From an uncultured Oscillibacter sp. (lineage in GTDB: Bacteria > Bacillota > Clostridia > Oscillospirales > Oscillospiraceae), in the NCBI GenBank assembly GCA_910588175.1, contig CAJUQQ010000010.1:1-55267 (forward strand): a stretch of 55,267 bases of DNA, given 5' to 3'. A model generated the notes under the pieces. It did not search any database and was not told the DNA's origin. It saw only the letters and a list, made by a program, of their open reading frames with translations. Positions 7,888 to 18,200 of this stretch are shown piece by piece. The translations under genes were made by a program, and so were the position numbers. How positions within the stretch are numbered: the stretch's first letter is position 1; every line of letters starts with the position of its first letter.

Positions 7888-8862
7888 CTACTTTTCCGCT
7901 TTGCCCAAAATCCGCAAAAAATTTTCATGGGCGATCATCCGCCGCTCCGCCGGGGACATGCCCAGCCGCTCCAGGCAGTCCAAAAAGACCCCGGCATGCC
8001 CGCAGTCCTCCAGCCCCCGGGCCGCCTCGTTGCCGGGGGAGCCCATGAACTCGCAGAAGTCGAAGCCGCAGGCCACATGCTCCACGCCCATCACCTCCGC
8101 CATGTGGGCGGCATGGAGGGCCAGGGTCTCCGCCGTCTGCCGTTCCGGGTCCTCGTGGACAAAGTTGTTGTAAGCGTTCACGCCCACCACGCCGCCGCTG
8201 TCCCGGATGGCCCGGAGTTGTTCGTCGGTGAGGTTCCGGGGCACGCCGCAGAGCGCGCGGCAGTTGGAGTGGGAGGCAATCACCGGGCCGTGAGACCGAT
8301 TCAAAACCTCCCGGAAGCCGCCGTCGTTCAGATGGGACACGTCCGGTAGCATGTTCAGGTCCTCCATCCGGCGGAGGGCCCGGCGGCCCAGGTCCGTCAG
8401 GCCCTTGGCGGGGTCTTGCGCGGCCCCGGCGGCAAAGCGGTTTTCCTCGTTCCAGGTCAGCATTCCAAAACGGAGGCCCAGGGAGGCCAGGCGGTCCAGC
8501 TCCTCCGGATTGTCCAGGCCCTCCATGCCCTCAATCGCCAGAAAAGCGTAGAGCTTTCCCTCCGCCCGGGCGGTCTCCGCCTCTTTGGCCGTGCGGACCA
8601 CCGCCATCCAGGGGCACTCGGCGAATTCCGCCTGGGCGCAGGAGAGCATGACCTCCAGCCGGTGGGCGGCGCTCTCCGCCCCGGGGACCCCTTCCCAGAA
8701 GGTCTGGCCCTGTCCCCGGCCATACCAGAGAGCCAGCGTGAGTCCCTCAATTCCGCCCCGGCGGAGGCGGTCCAGGTGGTGGCGCTCCAGCACCCGGGTC
8801 TCTCCCGCCAGGCGGCGGCGGGTCACGTCGTAAAGAAGATCGGAATGTCCGTCAAAAATCAT
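7888..8862 (-). CDS. membrane-dipeptidase-like peptidase (M19)
   Basis: 324 aa starting at the ATG at 8862, which has AGGAG 7 nt upstream; an earlier in-frame ATG lacks a ribosome site. Zinc dipeptidase of the renal dipeptidase family, with a TIM barrel. Metal ligands visible are the N-terminal DGHSD, the glutamate in AIEGMEGL, and two later histidine segments, LPDVSHLND and VIASHSNCRAL. The family hydrolyses dipeptides, often including D-residues. No signal peptide is seen, so it is probably cytoplasmic. A 7-bp hairpin CCCCGGC/GCCGGGG (8879-8898) lies just upstream of its ribosome site and could modulate translation. Confidence 0.88.
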   Translation of the reverse strand: MIFDGHSDLLYDVTRRRLAGETRVLERHHLDRLRRGGIEGLTLALWYGRGQGQTFWEGVPGAESAAHRLEVMLSCAQAEFAECPWMAVVRTAKEAETARAEGKLYAFLAIEGMEGLDNPEELDRLASLGLRFGMLTWNEENRFAAGAAQDPAKGLTDLGRRALRRMEDLNMLPDVSHLNDGGFREVLNRSHGPVIASHSNCRALCGVPRNLTDEQLRAIRDSGGVVGVNAYNNFVHEDPERQTAETLALHAAHMAEVMGVEHVACGFDFCEFMGSPGNEAARGLEDCGHAGVFLDCLERLGMSPAERRMIAHENFLRILGKAEK

Positions 8863-9060
8863 AGCGGGGCTCCTTTCTCCCCGGCGAAAGGGCCGGGGCG
8901 TTTTATTGTATTCCAAAGGGGGAGGGAAGTGCAAGAGGGACCGGCGCTTTTTTTCGGAAAATCTCGTCTACCCCCTATGCAAAACCGGAAAAATACGTTA
9001 AAATAGAAACCGCTGTAAAATCCCAGAGAAACGACATATTCGGAAAAGGGAGGTCACGCG

Positions 9061-9777
9061 ATGACAAAACCTGTATACCGGCGGGTGCTGCTGAAAATCA
9101 GCGGCGAGGCCCTGGCCGGAGACAAGCACACCGGATTGGACTTCCAGATGATTGGCCGGGTCTGCGACGTGGTAAAGGAGTGCCTGAGTCTGGGCGTCCA
9201 GGTGGGACTGGTGGTCGGCGGCGGCAACTTCTGGCGGGGGGCCAAGGACGGCGGGGGCCGCATGGAGCGGACCCGGGCGGACCACATGGGCATGCTGGCC
9301 ACCGTCATGAACTGCCTGGCTGTGGCCGATGTCTGCGAACAAAAGGGCATCCCCGTCCGGGTTCAGACGGCCATTGAAATGCGGCCCATCGCCGAGCCCT
9401 ATATCCGTTCCCGGGCCATCCGGCATCTGGAAAAGGGAAGGGTGGTCATCTTCGGATGCGGCACCGGCAACCCCTTCTTCTCCACGGATACCGCCGCCGT
9501 GCTCCGGGCCGCCGAGATCGGCGCGGAGGTCATCCTGCTGGCGAAGAACGTGGACGGCGTCTACTCCGCCGACCCGGTGAAGGACCCCAGCGCGGTGAAG
9601 TACGATTCCATCAGCTACGACGATGTGCTGGCCCAGCACCTAATGGTTATGGACACCACGGCCACATCCCTTTCCATGGACAACCATATTCCCGTGCTGC
9701 TCTTCGCTTTGAAGGACCCGGAGAACATTGTCCGGGCCGTATGCGGCGAGAAGATAGGCACGATTGTCCGGGAATGA
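9061..9777 (+). CDS. pyrH: UMP kinase
   Basis: 238 aa. Phosphorylates UMP to UDP in pyrimidine nucleotide synthesis; member of the amino acid kinase fold and normally hexameric. Visible motifs: LLKISGEAL near the N-terminus, the glycine loop VVGGGNFWRG, the UMP-binding MERTRADHMGMLAT, and CGTGNPFFSTDTAA. The ATG follows GGGAGGT. It opens the conserved pyrH-frr-uppS-cdsA-dxr-rseP-ispG-polC block. A weak -10-like TAAAAT lies around 9000, but no convincing -35 was found. Confidence 0.97.
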   Translation: MTKPVYRRVLLKISGEALAGDKHTGLDFQMIGRVCDVVKECLSLGVQVGLVVGGGNFWRGAKDGGGRMERTRADHMGMLATVMNCLAVADVCEQKGIPVRVQTAIEMRPIAEPYIRSRAIRHLEKGRVVIFGCGTGNPFFSTDTAAVLRAAEIGAEVILLAKNVDGVYSADPVKDPSAVKYDSISYDDVLAQHLMVMDTTATSLSMDNHIPVLLFALKDPENIVRAVCGEKIGTIVRE

Positions 9778-9829
9778 GCGGCTGGGTATCCCGCAACAAC
9801 TGTAAAAGATTGAAAGGAGCGTCTCCATT

Positions 9830-10387
9830 ATGTTAAAGGACGAATACAAGGTATACGAGGAAAAAATGAAGAAGAGCATCGACTCCGTGGCGGCGGACTT
9901 CGCCTCCGTCCGCGCGGGCCGGGCCAACGCCTCCGTGCTGGACCGGATTCTGGTGGACTACTACGGCAGCCCCACCCCCATCCAGCAGATCGCGGCCATC
10001 TCCTCCCCGGACCCCCGAACGCTGATGATCTCCCCCTGGGACGGGTCCGCCCTGAAACTGATTGAGAAGGCGATTCAGAACTCGGACCTGGGCATCAACC
10101 CCCAGAACGACGGCAAGGCCCTGCGCCTGGCCTTCCCCCAGCTGACGGAGGAGCGCCGGAAGGAGCTGGTAAAGCAGATCCGCAAGTACGCCGAGAGCGG
10201 CAAGGTGGCCGTGCGGAACATCCGCCGGGACGCTATGGACAACTTCAAGAAGCAGGAGAAAAAGTCCGAGATCACCGAGGATGAGCTGAAGCAGGTGGAA
10301 AAGGACTTCCAGAAGCTTACCGACGAGAGCTGCAAGAAGCTGGACGAGCTGCTGGCGAAGAAGGAAAAGGAATTGATGGCGGTCTGA
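9830..10387 (+). CDS. frr: ribosome recycling factor
   Basis: 185 aa, exact family length. With EF-G it splits post-termination ribosomes. The typical N-terminus with SVRAGRANASVLDRILVDYYG, the segment DLGINPQNDGKALRLAFPQL and the RNIRRDAMD helix are all clear. It sits 52 nt after pyrH. The stop codon overlaps the uppS start (TGATG at 10385-10389), which indicates translational coupling. Confidence 0.97.
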   Translation: MLKDEYKVYEEKMKKSIDSVAADFASVRAGRANASVLDRILVDYYGSPTPIQQIAAISSPDPRTLMISPWDGSALKLIEKAIQNSDLGINPQNDGKALRLAFPQLTEERRKELVKQIRKYAESGKVAVRNIRRDAMDNFKKQEKKSEITEDELKQVEKDFQKLTDESCKKLDELLAKKEKELMAV

Positions 10388-11127
10388 TGGCGGAAAACAG
10401 GAACGAAACGGGGCGGCTGGCGCCGCCCCGTCATATCGCTATCATCATGGACGGCAACGGCCGCTGGGCCACGAGACGGGGCCTTCCCCGGACGGCGGGC
10501 CACAAGGCCGGGGCGGAGACCTTCCGGAAAATCGCCACCTACTGCAAGGATATCGGCGTGAAGTACCTGACGGTCTACGCCTTTTCCACCGAGAACTGGA
10601 AGCGCTCCGAGACGGAGGTTTCCGCCATCATGGCGCTTTTGAAAAAATATCTTCTGGAGGCGGTGGACACCATGGAGCGGGACCACATCCGGCTCCACTT
10701 CTTCGGGGACATGACCCCCATCGCCCCGGAGCTGCGGGCCCTGGCCCGGGAGACCGACGAGATCACGGAGCACCTGAGCCGTGACGATTTCCAGGCCAAC
10801 GTGTGCCTGAACTACGGTGGACGGGACGAGATTCTCCGGGCGGCAAGGCGTTTTGCCGCCGACTGCGCCGCCGGGCGGCGGAGGCCGGAGGAGCTGGACG
10901 AGACGGCCTTTTCCGGCTATCTGGATTCCGCCGGAATTCCGGACCCGGAGCTGATCATCCGGCCCAGCGGGGAGCTGAGGCTGAGCAATTTCCTGCTCTG
11001 GCAGAGCGCCTACGCGGAGTTTTACTACACGGACACCCTCTGGCCGGACTTCGACGAGGCGGAGCTGAACAAGGCGATAGCGGCCTACCACGCCCGGGAC
11101 CGCCGGTTTGGAGGCGTGAAGAAATGA
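10387..11127 (+). CDS. uppS: isoprenyl transferase (undecaprenyl diphosphate synthase)
   Basis: 246 aa cis-prenyltransferase. It builds the C55 lipid carrier for cell-wall synthesis from farnesyl diphosphate and IPP. The catalytic aspartate is in IIMDGNGRWA (D22). The segment YAFSTENWKR and the diphosphate-binding RPSGELRLSNFLLWQ near the C-terminus are both present. It overlaps frr by 1 nt and cdsA by 4 nt (ATGA), so the three are coupled. Confidence 0.96.
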   Translation: MAENRNETGRLAPPRHIAIIMDGNGRWATRRGLPRTAGHKAGAETFRKIATYCKDIGVKYLTVYAFSTENWKRSETEVSAIMALLKKYLLEAVDTMERDHIRLHFFGDMTPIAPELRALARETDEITEHLSRDDFQANVCLNYGGRDEILRAARRFAADCAAGRRRPEELDETAFSGYLDSAGIPDPELIIRPSGELRLSNFLLWQSAYAEFYYTDTLWPDFDEAELNKAIAAYHARDRRFGGVKK

Positions 11128-11933
11128 GTTCGTTACAGTCGAGAATTCTGGTGGCCGCAGTGGGCATCCCGGCGCTGCTGTACGTGGTCCTGGCCGCGCC
11201 CTCCACAGTGATGGGGCTGGCTCTGGTGATTCTGGCGAGCACTGGCGGCGTGGAATTGCAGCAGTGTGTCAGTGGGAAAGGCAAACAAGAGCTGGTGGCC
11301 ATGAGCGGCATCTGCGCCGGTTTGACAGTGACTTGGTCTTACGGTATGCCGGATATCTTGGAAGGCTTCTTTTTGCTGGAGCTGCTGGTTTTCTTCGGTC
11401 ATGCCATCCAAAAGGGCGGGGAAGTCAAATTCAACCAGATTATGGCGGGCCTCTTCGGAAGTATCGCCATCGGCTGGTCTTTCTCCGCCTTCCTCCGGCT
11501 GGAGGCCTCCGGTCTTCACCGGGCCTATCTCCTCCTGCCCTTCATCCTCAGTTTCGCCTGTGATACCTTCGCCTTTTTCGCCGGGCTTACCCTGGGAAAG
11601 CACAAGCTGGCCCCCAAGGTCAGCCCCAAGAAGACCATCGAGGGCTCTGTTGGCGGCTTGCTGGGCAATGCCGCCTGTGGACTGCTGTTTGTCTGGGTCA
11701 TGGACCGCTTTTTCGGCGGCAGTGCCATCGGATACGGCCCCATGGCTTTGCTGGCCCTTCTCTGCGGCGTGGTGGCCCAGATCGGAGATTTGAGCTTTTC
11801 CCTCATCAAGCGGGAATTTGGGATTAAAGATTACGGGCATCTCTTCCTGGCCCACGGCGGCGTGCTGGACCGGTTTGACAGCGTGCTGTTTGTGGCCCCG
11901 GTCATAGAGATTATTTTCAGCTTACTGCCATAG
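11124..11933 (+). CDS. cdsA: phosphatidate cytidylyltransferase
   Basis: 269 aa from ATG 11124, which overlaps the uppS stop. Integral membrane protein with about seven to eight helices that makes CDP-diacylglycerol for phospholipid synthesis. The C-terminal family signature is present as two segments, SLIKREFGIKDYG and LAHGGVLDRFDS. The usual proline, serine or glycine just before HGG is alanine here, a mild deviation. The stop is TAG. Confidence 0.94.
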   Translation: MSSLQSRILVAAVGIPALLYVVLAAPSTVMGLALVILASTGGVELQQCVSGKGKQELVAMSGICAGLTVTWSYGMPDILEGFFLLELLVFFGHAIQKGGEVKFNQIMAGLFGSIAIGWSFSAFLRLEASGLHRAYLLLPFILSFACDTFAFFAGLTLGKHKLAPKVSPKKTIEGSVGGLLGNAACGLLFVWVMDRFFGGSAIGYGPMALLALLCGVVAQIGDLSFSLIKREFGIKDYGHLFLAHGGVLDRFDSVLFVAPVIEIIFSLLP

Positions 11934-11948
11934 AATAGAGATGTAGAC

Positions 11949-13100
11949 ATGACAAAGACGATTTCAATTTTAGGCTCCACCGGCTCCATCGGGCGGCAAA
12001 CCCTGGAGGTGGCGGAGCAGCTGGGGCTGACGGTGGCCGCCATCACCGCCCACAACAGCGTGGCCCTGGCGGAGGAACAGGCCCGGAAGTTCCGTCCCCG
12101 GCAGGTTATCATGACCGACGAGGCTGCGGCAAGGGACTTAAAAGTCCGCCTGGCGGACACCAACACCCATGTCCACGGCGGCGCGTCTGCCCTTTCCACG
12201 GCGGCGACCCTGCCGGGGGTGGACACGGTGGTCACCGCCGTAGTGGGCATGGTGGGCCTCAAGCCCACCCTCGCCGCCATCCGGGAGGGCAAGCGTATTG
12301 CCCTGGCCAACAAGGAAACCCTGGTCTGTGCCGGGGAGCTGGTGATAGAGGCGGCGGAGAAGCGGGGGGCGGAAATCGTCCCTGTGGACTCGGAGCACTC
12401 CGCCATCTTCCAGTGTGTTCAGGGCTGCCTGGACCGGGGGGAGATCCGCCGGGTGATTCTCACCTGCTCCGGCGGGCCCTTCTTCGGAATGACCCGGGAG
12501 GAAGTGGGCAAAAAGACCCGGGAGGACGCCCTGCGGCATCCCAACTGGAAGATGGGTCCCAAGATCACCGTGGACTGCGCCACGCTGATGAACAAGGGGC
12601 TGGAGGTCATCGAGGCCATGCGCCTGTACCGTCTGCCCCTGACGAGGGTGAAGGTGGCCGTTCACCGCCAGAGCATCGTCCACTCCCTGGTAGAGTTCCG
12701 GGACGGGGCGCTGCTGGCCCAGCTGGGCACGCCGGATATGCGCCTACCCATCCGGTACGCCATGACCTACCCTCAGCGGGCGGAGTCGGCGGAGGAACCG
12801 CTGAACCTGTTGAACTGCCCGCCCCTGACCTTTGAGGAGCCGGACCGGGGAACGTTTCCCTGCCTGCGCCTCGCGGAGGTGGCGGCGGCCAAGGGGGGCA
12901 CCGCCTGCGCCGTGCTGAACGCCGCCAACGAGGAGGCGGTGCGGCTGTTTCTGGAGGACCGTATCGGCTTCCGCGACATTTTTGACCTCACCGCCCGCGC
13001 CATGACGGAGCTGCCCGTGGTTCACCGGCCCAGCCTCTCGGATATTCTGGAGGCGGACGCCGCGGCCCGGCGGGAGGTGCTGAAAAACTTTTCAAAATGA
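11949..13100 (+). CDS. dxr: 1-deoxy-D-xylulose-5-phosphate reductoisomerase
   Basis: 383 aa. Converts DXP to MEP with NADPH, the committed step of the MEP isoprenoid pathway. The NADPH loop LGSTGSIGRQTLEV is at the N-terminus. The metal and substrate segments ALANKETLVCAGE, PVDSEHSAIFQC, GPKITVDCATLMNKGLE and VHRQSIVHSLVE are all present. Together with ispG in the same operon and uppS upstream, it shows isoprenoid supply by the MEP route. Confidence 0.97.
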   Translation: MTKTISILGSTGSIGRQTLEVAEQLGLTVAAITAHNSVALAEEQARKFRPRQVIMTDEAAARDLKVRLADTNTHVHGGASALSTAATLPGVDTVVTAVVGMVGLKPTLAAIREGKRIALANKETLVCAGELVIEAAEKRGAEIVPVDSEHSAIFQCVQGCLDRGEIRRVILTCSGGPFFGMTREEVGKKTREDALRHPNWKMGPKITVDCATLMNKGLEVIEAMRLYRLPLTRVKVAVHRQSIVHSLVEFRDGALLAQLGTPDMRLPIRYAMTYPQRAESAEEPLNLLNCPPLTFEEPDRGTFPCLRLAEVAAAKGGTACAVLNAANEEAVRLFLEDRIGFRDIFDLTARAMTELPVVHRPSLSDILEADAAARREVLKNFSK

Positions 13101-13113
13101 GGAGCGCGTTTTC

Positions 13114-14184
13114 ATGAGTTTCATCTACGTCCTGGCGGGTATCTTCATCTTCGGGTTTCTGGTTGCCATTCATGAGCTGGGCCATTTTCTGGCGGCCCGG
13201 CTCTGCGGCGTGCGGGTCGACGAGTTTTCCATCGGTATGGGCCCGCTGCTGTGGCACCGGGAGACGGGGGAGACCCGGTATTCCATCCGGCTTTTGCCCA
13301 TCGGCGGCTTCTGCGCCCTGGGAGAGGACGAGGAGGACACCGGAGACGAGCGCTCCTTCGCCCATCAGGGCTTTTGGAAGAAGCTGGTGATTATGGCCGC
13401 CGGGTCCTTTATGAATCTGCTGGCCGGGGTGGCGGTCATCGCCTGTGTCTACGCCACGGCCAACGGCTTTTACGTGGACCAGGTGGCCGGCTTTTCCGAG
13501 GGCTTCCCCCTGGAGGGGGAGAACGGCCTGATGGAAGGGGACATCTTTTACAAGATCGACGGCTGGCGGACCTACCTCCGGGGAGATGCGGCCCTGTTCC
13601 TCCGGTTCAACGATGGAAAGGGCGTGGACATTGAGGTCATCCGGGACGGGGAGAAGGTGGTCTTGAAGGACCTGCCTCTGTACCGGGGGAGCTACGACGG
13701 GGAGGAGGGCAGATTCGGCCTGTCGGTTGGCGCCGCTCAGATTCCGGCCACCTTTGGGACCACGGTGAGGTTCATCGGCTATCAGACCCTTGATTTTGTC
13801 CAGCAGGTGTGGTTCAGTCTGGCCCAGCTGGTAAAGGGCAACGTGGCCCTGTCGGAGGTCAGCGGCCCGGTGGGCATCGTCTCCACCATGACGGAGGTGG
13901 GCAGCGCCTCGAAGGGCGCGTGGGAGGCGTTTCAAAACATCGCGTTCTTTGGAGCGCTCATTGCCATCAATCTGGCGGTGATGAATCTGCTGCCCATTCC
14001 CGCTCTGGATGGGGGACGGATTTTCTTTCTGATCATTGACGCGCTGTCCCTGCTGCTGTTCCGGCGGAAGGTGCCGGAGAAATACCAGGCGGCGGTAAAC
14101 ACGGCGTGCTTTGTCCTGCTGATGGGTGTGATGCTGCTGGTGACCTTGAAGGACGTAGGACAGCTGTTTCTGCGGGAGGGGTGA
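13114..14184 (+). CDS. rseP: RIP metalloprotease RseP (site-2 protease)
   Basis: 356 aa intramembrane zinc protease. The catalytic HELGH is in the first membrane helix (residues 20-24) and the second metal motif reads LDGGR close to the C-terminus (around 299). A PDZ-like region lies between, about residues 110-200. In Firmicutes it cleaves anti-sigma factors and leftover signal peptides within the membrane. The distance between dxr and this gene is 13 nt. No SigE-type anti-sigma factor is encoded nearby. Confidence 0.94.
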   Translation: MSFIYVLAGIFIFGFLVAIHELGHFLAARLCGVRVDEFSIGMGPLLWHRETGETRYSIRLLPIGGFCALGEDEEDTGDERSFAHQGFWKKLVIMAAGSFMNLLAGVAVIACVYATANGFYVDQVAGFSEGFPLEGENGLMEGDIFYKIDGWRTYLRGDAALFLRFNDGKGVDIEVIRDGEKVVLKDLPLYRGSYDGEEGRFGLSVGAAQIPATFGTTVRFIGYQTLDFVQQVWFSLAQLVKGNVALSEVSGPVGIVSTMTEVGSASKGAWEAFQNIAFFGALIAINLAVMNLLPIPALDGGRIFFLIIDALSLLLFRRKVPEKYQAAVNTACFVLLMGVMLLVTLKDVGQLFLREG

Positions 14185-14188
14185 GCAT

Positions 14189-15226
14189 ATGACAAAGCGT
14201 CTGACGGTGGGCGGGGTTCCGGTGGGCGGTGGCGCGCCGGTGTCCATCCAGTCCATGTGCAACACGAAAACCGATGATGTGGAGGCAACCGTGGCCCAGA
14301 TCAAGGCCCTGGAGGCCGCCGGGTGCGAGATCATCCGGGTGGCCATTCCGGATCAGGCGGCGGCGGAGGCCGTGGATAAGATTAAGGAGCGGATTTCCAT
14401 TCCCTTGGTGGCCGATATCCACTTCAACTACAAATTCGCCCTCGCCTGCGCGGAGCGGGGCATTGACGCCATCCGCATCAACCCCGGGAACATCGGCGGG
14501 GAAGAGAAGGTCAAGGCCGTGGCGGATGCCTGCCGCACCCGGGGCATCCCCATCCGGGTGGGGGTTAACGGCGGTTCCCTGGAAAAAGAGCTCCGGGCCA
14601 AATACGGCGGCGTCACCGCCGAAGCCCTGGTGGAGAGCGCCCTGGGACAGGCCCGGCTGCTGAACAAGTTTGATTTTGACGATATCTGCTTCTCCGTCAA
14701 GTGCTCCGATGTGCCGTTAACTATGGCGGCTTACTTAGCCCTCAGCGAGAGGACGGACTATCCCCTTCACCTGGGGGTCACCGAGGCGGGCACCCCCTCC
14801 ATGGGCATGGTGAAATCCGCCATGGGCATCGGAGGGCTTCTGTGCCTGGGAGTGGGGGATACGATCCGGGTGACCCTGACCGCCGACCCGGTGGAGGAGA
14901 TTTACGCCGCCAAAAAGATTTTGAAGGCGGCGGGCCTGCGGAAGGCAGGGGTGAACTTAATTGCCTGTCCCACCTGCGGCCGGACACGGATTGACCTGAT
15001 TCCCATTGCGGAAGAAGTGGAGCGGCGGCTGGCGGACTGCGAAAAAGACCTCACCGTGGCGGTGATGGGCTGCGCCGTCAACGGCCCCGGAGAGGCCGCC
15101 GCCGCCGACATCGGCATCGCCGGGGGCAAGGGCGAGGGTCTGCTCTTCCGCAAGGGAGAGATTTTGTACAAGGTCCCCCAGGAACGGCTGGTGGACGCGC
15201 TGATGGAGGAGATCAGGAAGCTCTAA
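14189..15226 (+). CDS. ispG: 4-hydroxy-3-methylbut-2-enyl diphosphate synthase
   Basis: 345 aa. [4Fe-4S] enzyme of the MEP pathway that reduces MEcPP to HMBPP. N-terminal TIM barrel with IQSMCNTKTDD, ADIHFNYKFA and RINPGNIG. The C-terminal cluster domain has cysteines in ACPTCGRTRID and the CAVNGPGEA segment, whose glutamate is the fourth ligand. It begins 4 nt after rseP. Confidence 0.97.
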   Translation: MTKRLTVGGVPVGGGAPVSIQSMCNTKTDDVEATVAQIKALEAAGCEIIRVAIPDQAAAEAVDKIKERISIPLVADIHFNYKFALACAERGIDAIRINPGNIGGEEKVKAVADACRTRGIPIRVGVNGGSLEKELRAKYGGVTAEALVESALGQARLLNKFDFDDICFSVKCSDVPLTMAAYLALSERTDYPLHLGVTEAGTPSMGMVKSAMGIGGLLCLGVGDTIRVTLTADPVEEIYAAKKILKAAGLRKAGVNLIACPTCGRTRIDLIPIAEEVERRLADCEKDLTVAVMGCAVNGPGEAAAADIGIAGGKGEGLLFRKGEILYKVPQERLVDALMEEIRKL

Positions 15227-15259
15227 GGCCTGAGATTGAAATGCACAAGAGAGGACACT

Positions 15260-18200
15260 ATGTCGAGAAACATCCCCTTTTTTGAATTTTTCGCCGAGCT
15301 GTCGGCGGCTCCCGAGCTCCGTCTCCGGTTGGCCGGGGCGGAGCTGACCCATGGCTGCATCGACCCGGCGGAGCGGTCCATTTGCTTGGACATGACGGTG
15401 AGAAATCCCCTGGAGCGGGAAGAACTCCAGAGTTTGGAGGAGACGCTGAAAGCGGTCTACGGCTTTCAGCGGGTGGAGCTGAACGTCACCTGTACGGCTC
15501 CGCCGCCCGCCCCCGTGCCTCAGAGCGGCGGAGCGGCCAAGGCGGCTCCCCAAAAGAAGCCGGGCAAAATCCTGATGGGGAATCCCGTCAAGGCCCGGCC
15601 CGGCCCCATGTCGGCGCTGAATGTGAAGATGGGCACGGCCACGGTATCCGGAAAGGTCTTTGCCTTCGAGTGCCGGGAGACCCGGCGGCCCGGCATGTGG
15701 CGGCTGAGCTTCGACATGACCGACGGCACCGGCTCCGTCACGGTACAGAAGAACCTGGGGGCCAAGGAGGCCCAAGATCTGGAGGGAGCCGTCAAAACCG
15801 GCATGTGGCTGGTGGTCCAGGGGAAGATGGAGCCCACCTGGGACGGAAAGGATATCCAGCTCAACCCCCAGCACATCAACGTGACGGACCACGAGGAGCG
15901 GATGGACAACGCCCCGGTGAAGCGGGTGGAGCTCCATTTGCACACCAAAATGAGCAGTATGGACGCTCTTACCGACACGAAGGAGGTCATTCAGGAGGCC
16001 GTCCGCTGGGGCCATCCCGCCATTGCCATCACGGACCACGGCGGGGCCCAGTCCTTCCCGGAGGCGTGGCACGCCGCCGGGGATAAAATCAAGATTCTCT
16101 ACGGCGTAGAGGGCTACTTTATCAACAACGTAGACGACCGCATCGCCGTCCACGGCTCCCAGGACATTCCCCTGGACGGGGAAATCGTCTGCTTTGACAT
16201 CGAGACCACGGGCCTTCGGGTGGACCGGGAGGCCATTACGGAAATCGGCGCGGTGGTGCTGCGGGACGGGGAGATCGCCGAGCGGTTCCAGACCTTCGTG
16301 AATCCCGGAAAGCGGCTGACGCCGGAGATCATCGGCCTCACCGGCATCACCGACGAGATGCTCAAGGACGCGCCCAAGCCGGCGGAGGCTCTGGCGGACT
16401 TCCTGAAGTTTGTGAACGGGCGGCCTCTGGCGGCCCACAACGCGGAGTTCGACATCGGCTTTATCCGCAAGGGCTGCGCCGAGGCGGGGCTGGACTTCCA
16501 TCCCACCTATATTGACTCCCTGATTCTGGCCCAAAACCTGCTGCCGGGACTGGGGAAGTACAAATTGGATATCGTGGCGGAGCACTTGGACCTGCCCGCC
16601 TTCAACCACCACCGGGCCAGCGACGACGCGGCCACGGTGGGCTATATGCTGATCCCCTTCTGGAAGATGCTCCACGAAAAAGGTGTCCACACCCTCCGGG
16701 CCGTCAACGGCGAAATGGAGAAGCTGCGGCCCCTGGGGAACAAGTCCAACCGATTCCCCAAGCATATTATCCTCCTGGCCCGGAACAAGACGGGACTGAA
16801 AAACCTCTACCAGATGATTTCCGCCTCCAACCTGAAATACTTCAAACGGGTGCCCACCATTCCCAAGAGCCTGCTGAAGGAGCACCGGGAGGGAATCATC
16901 GTGGGCGCGGCCTGCGAGGCGGGGGAGCTGTTCCAGGCGGTAAAGGATCACAAGGACTGGGAGGAGCTGAAACGCATCGCCTCCTTCTATGATTACCTGG
17001 AAATTCAGCCCTTGTGCAACAACTGGTTTATGCTCCGCAACGGCGACGCCAGAGACGAGGAGGACCTCCGGGAATTCAACCGGACCATCGTCCGCCTGGG
17101 GGAGGAGCTGGGAAAGCCCGTCTGCGCCACCGGGGACGTTCACTTCCGGGAGCCGGAGGACGAGGTGTTCCGGCATATCCTCCTGGCCTCCAAAAAATTC
17201 CCCGACGCCAACGAGGCCCTGCCCATCTACTTCAAGACGACGGATGAAATGCTGAAAGAGTTCGCCTACCTGGGAGAGGAGAAGGCGTATGAGGTGGTGG
17301 TGGCCAATACCCGCCTGGTGGCGGACCAGATCGAGCAATTCGAGCTGCTGCCCAAGGAGCTGTTCCCTCCCAAGCTGGAGAACTCCGAGGAGGACCTGAA
17401 CCGCCTGGTCTGGGAAAAGGTCCACCGCCTTTACGGCGAAGACCCGCCCCAGCTCATCGTGGACCGGCTGAATGTGGAGCTGGGAGGCATTCTGGGGAAG
17501 TACGACGTGGTTTATATGTCCGCCCAGAAGCTTGTTCAGCGCTCTCTGGAAAACGGCTATCTGGTGGGCTCCCGGGGCTCTGTGGGGTCCTCTCTGGCGG
17601 CCTACATGTCCGGCATCACAGAGGTCAACTCCCTGCCGCCCCACTACCGCTGCCCGAAATGCAAAAACAGCGAGTTTATCCAGGACGGGTCCTACGGCTG
17701 CGGCGCCGACATGCCGGACAAGGCGTGCCCGAAATGCGGGACCAAGTACGAAAAAGACGGCTTCGATATCCCTTTTGAGACCTTCCTGGGCTTTGGCGGC
17801 GGCAAGGTGCCGGATATCGACCTGAACTTCTCCGGCGAGTATCAGGCCCGGGCCCACCGGCACGCCATTGAGATGTTCGGCGAGACCCAGGTGTTCCGGG
17901 CGGGGACGATTGGCACGCTGGCGGAGAAGACGGCCTACGGCTTTGTGAAAAAGTATCTGGAGGAGAACCAGATGACCGTAGGCCGGGCGGAGGAAAACCG
18001 GCTTACCCTGGGCTGCGTGGGAGTCCGGCGGACCACCGGACAGCATCCGGGAGGACTGGTGGTGGTCCCGGCGGACAAGAGCATGGAGGATTTCTGCCCC
18101 GTCCAGCACCCGGCGGACGCCGACGACTCCGACACCATTACCACCCATTTCGAATACCACTCCATGGAGGACAACCTCTTAAAGCTGGACATGCTGGGCC

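Noticed and set aside
8879..8903. Hairpin CCCCGGC/GCCGGGG followed by TTTTATT as a plus-strand terminator.
   Set aside because: No plus-strand gene ends nearby; on the minus strand it lies in the dipeptidase leader, so it is noted there as a leader hairpin.
14957..18160. Very long open frame on the minus strand opposite ispG/polC, and similar long antisense frames opposite ilvD, galT and the ClpE-like gene.
   Set aside because: They mirror high-GC third codon positions of real genes, have low-complexity Gly/Val/His-rich products and no recognisable domains or ribosome sites.
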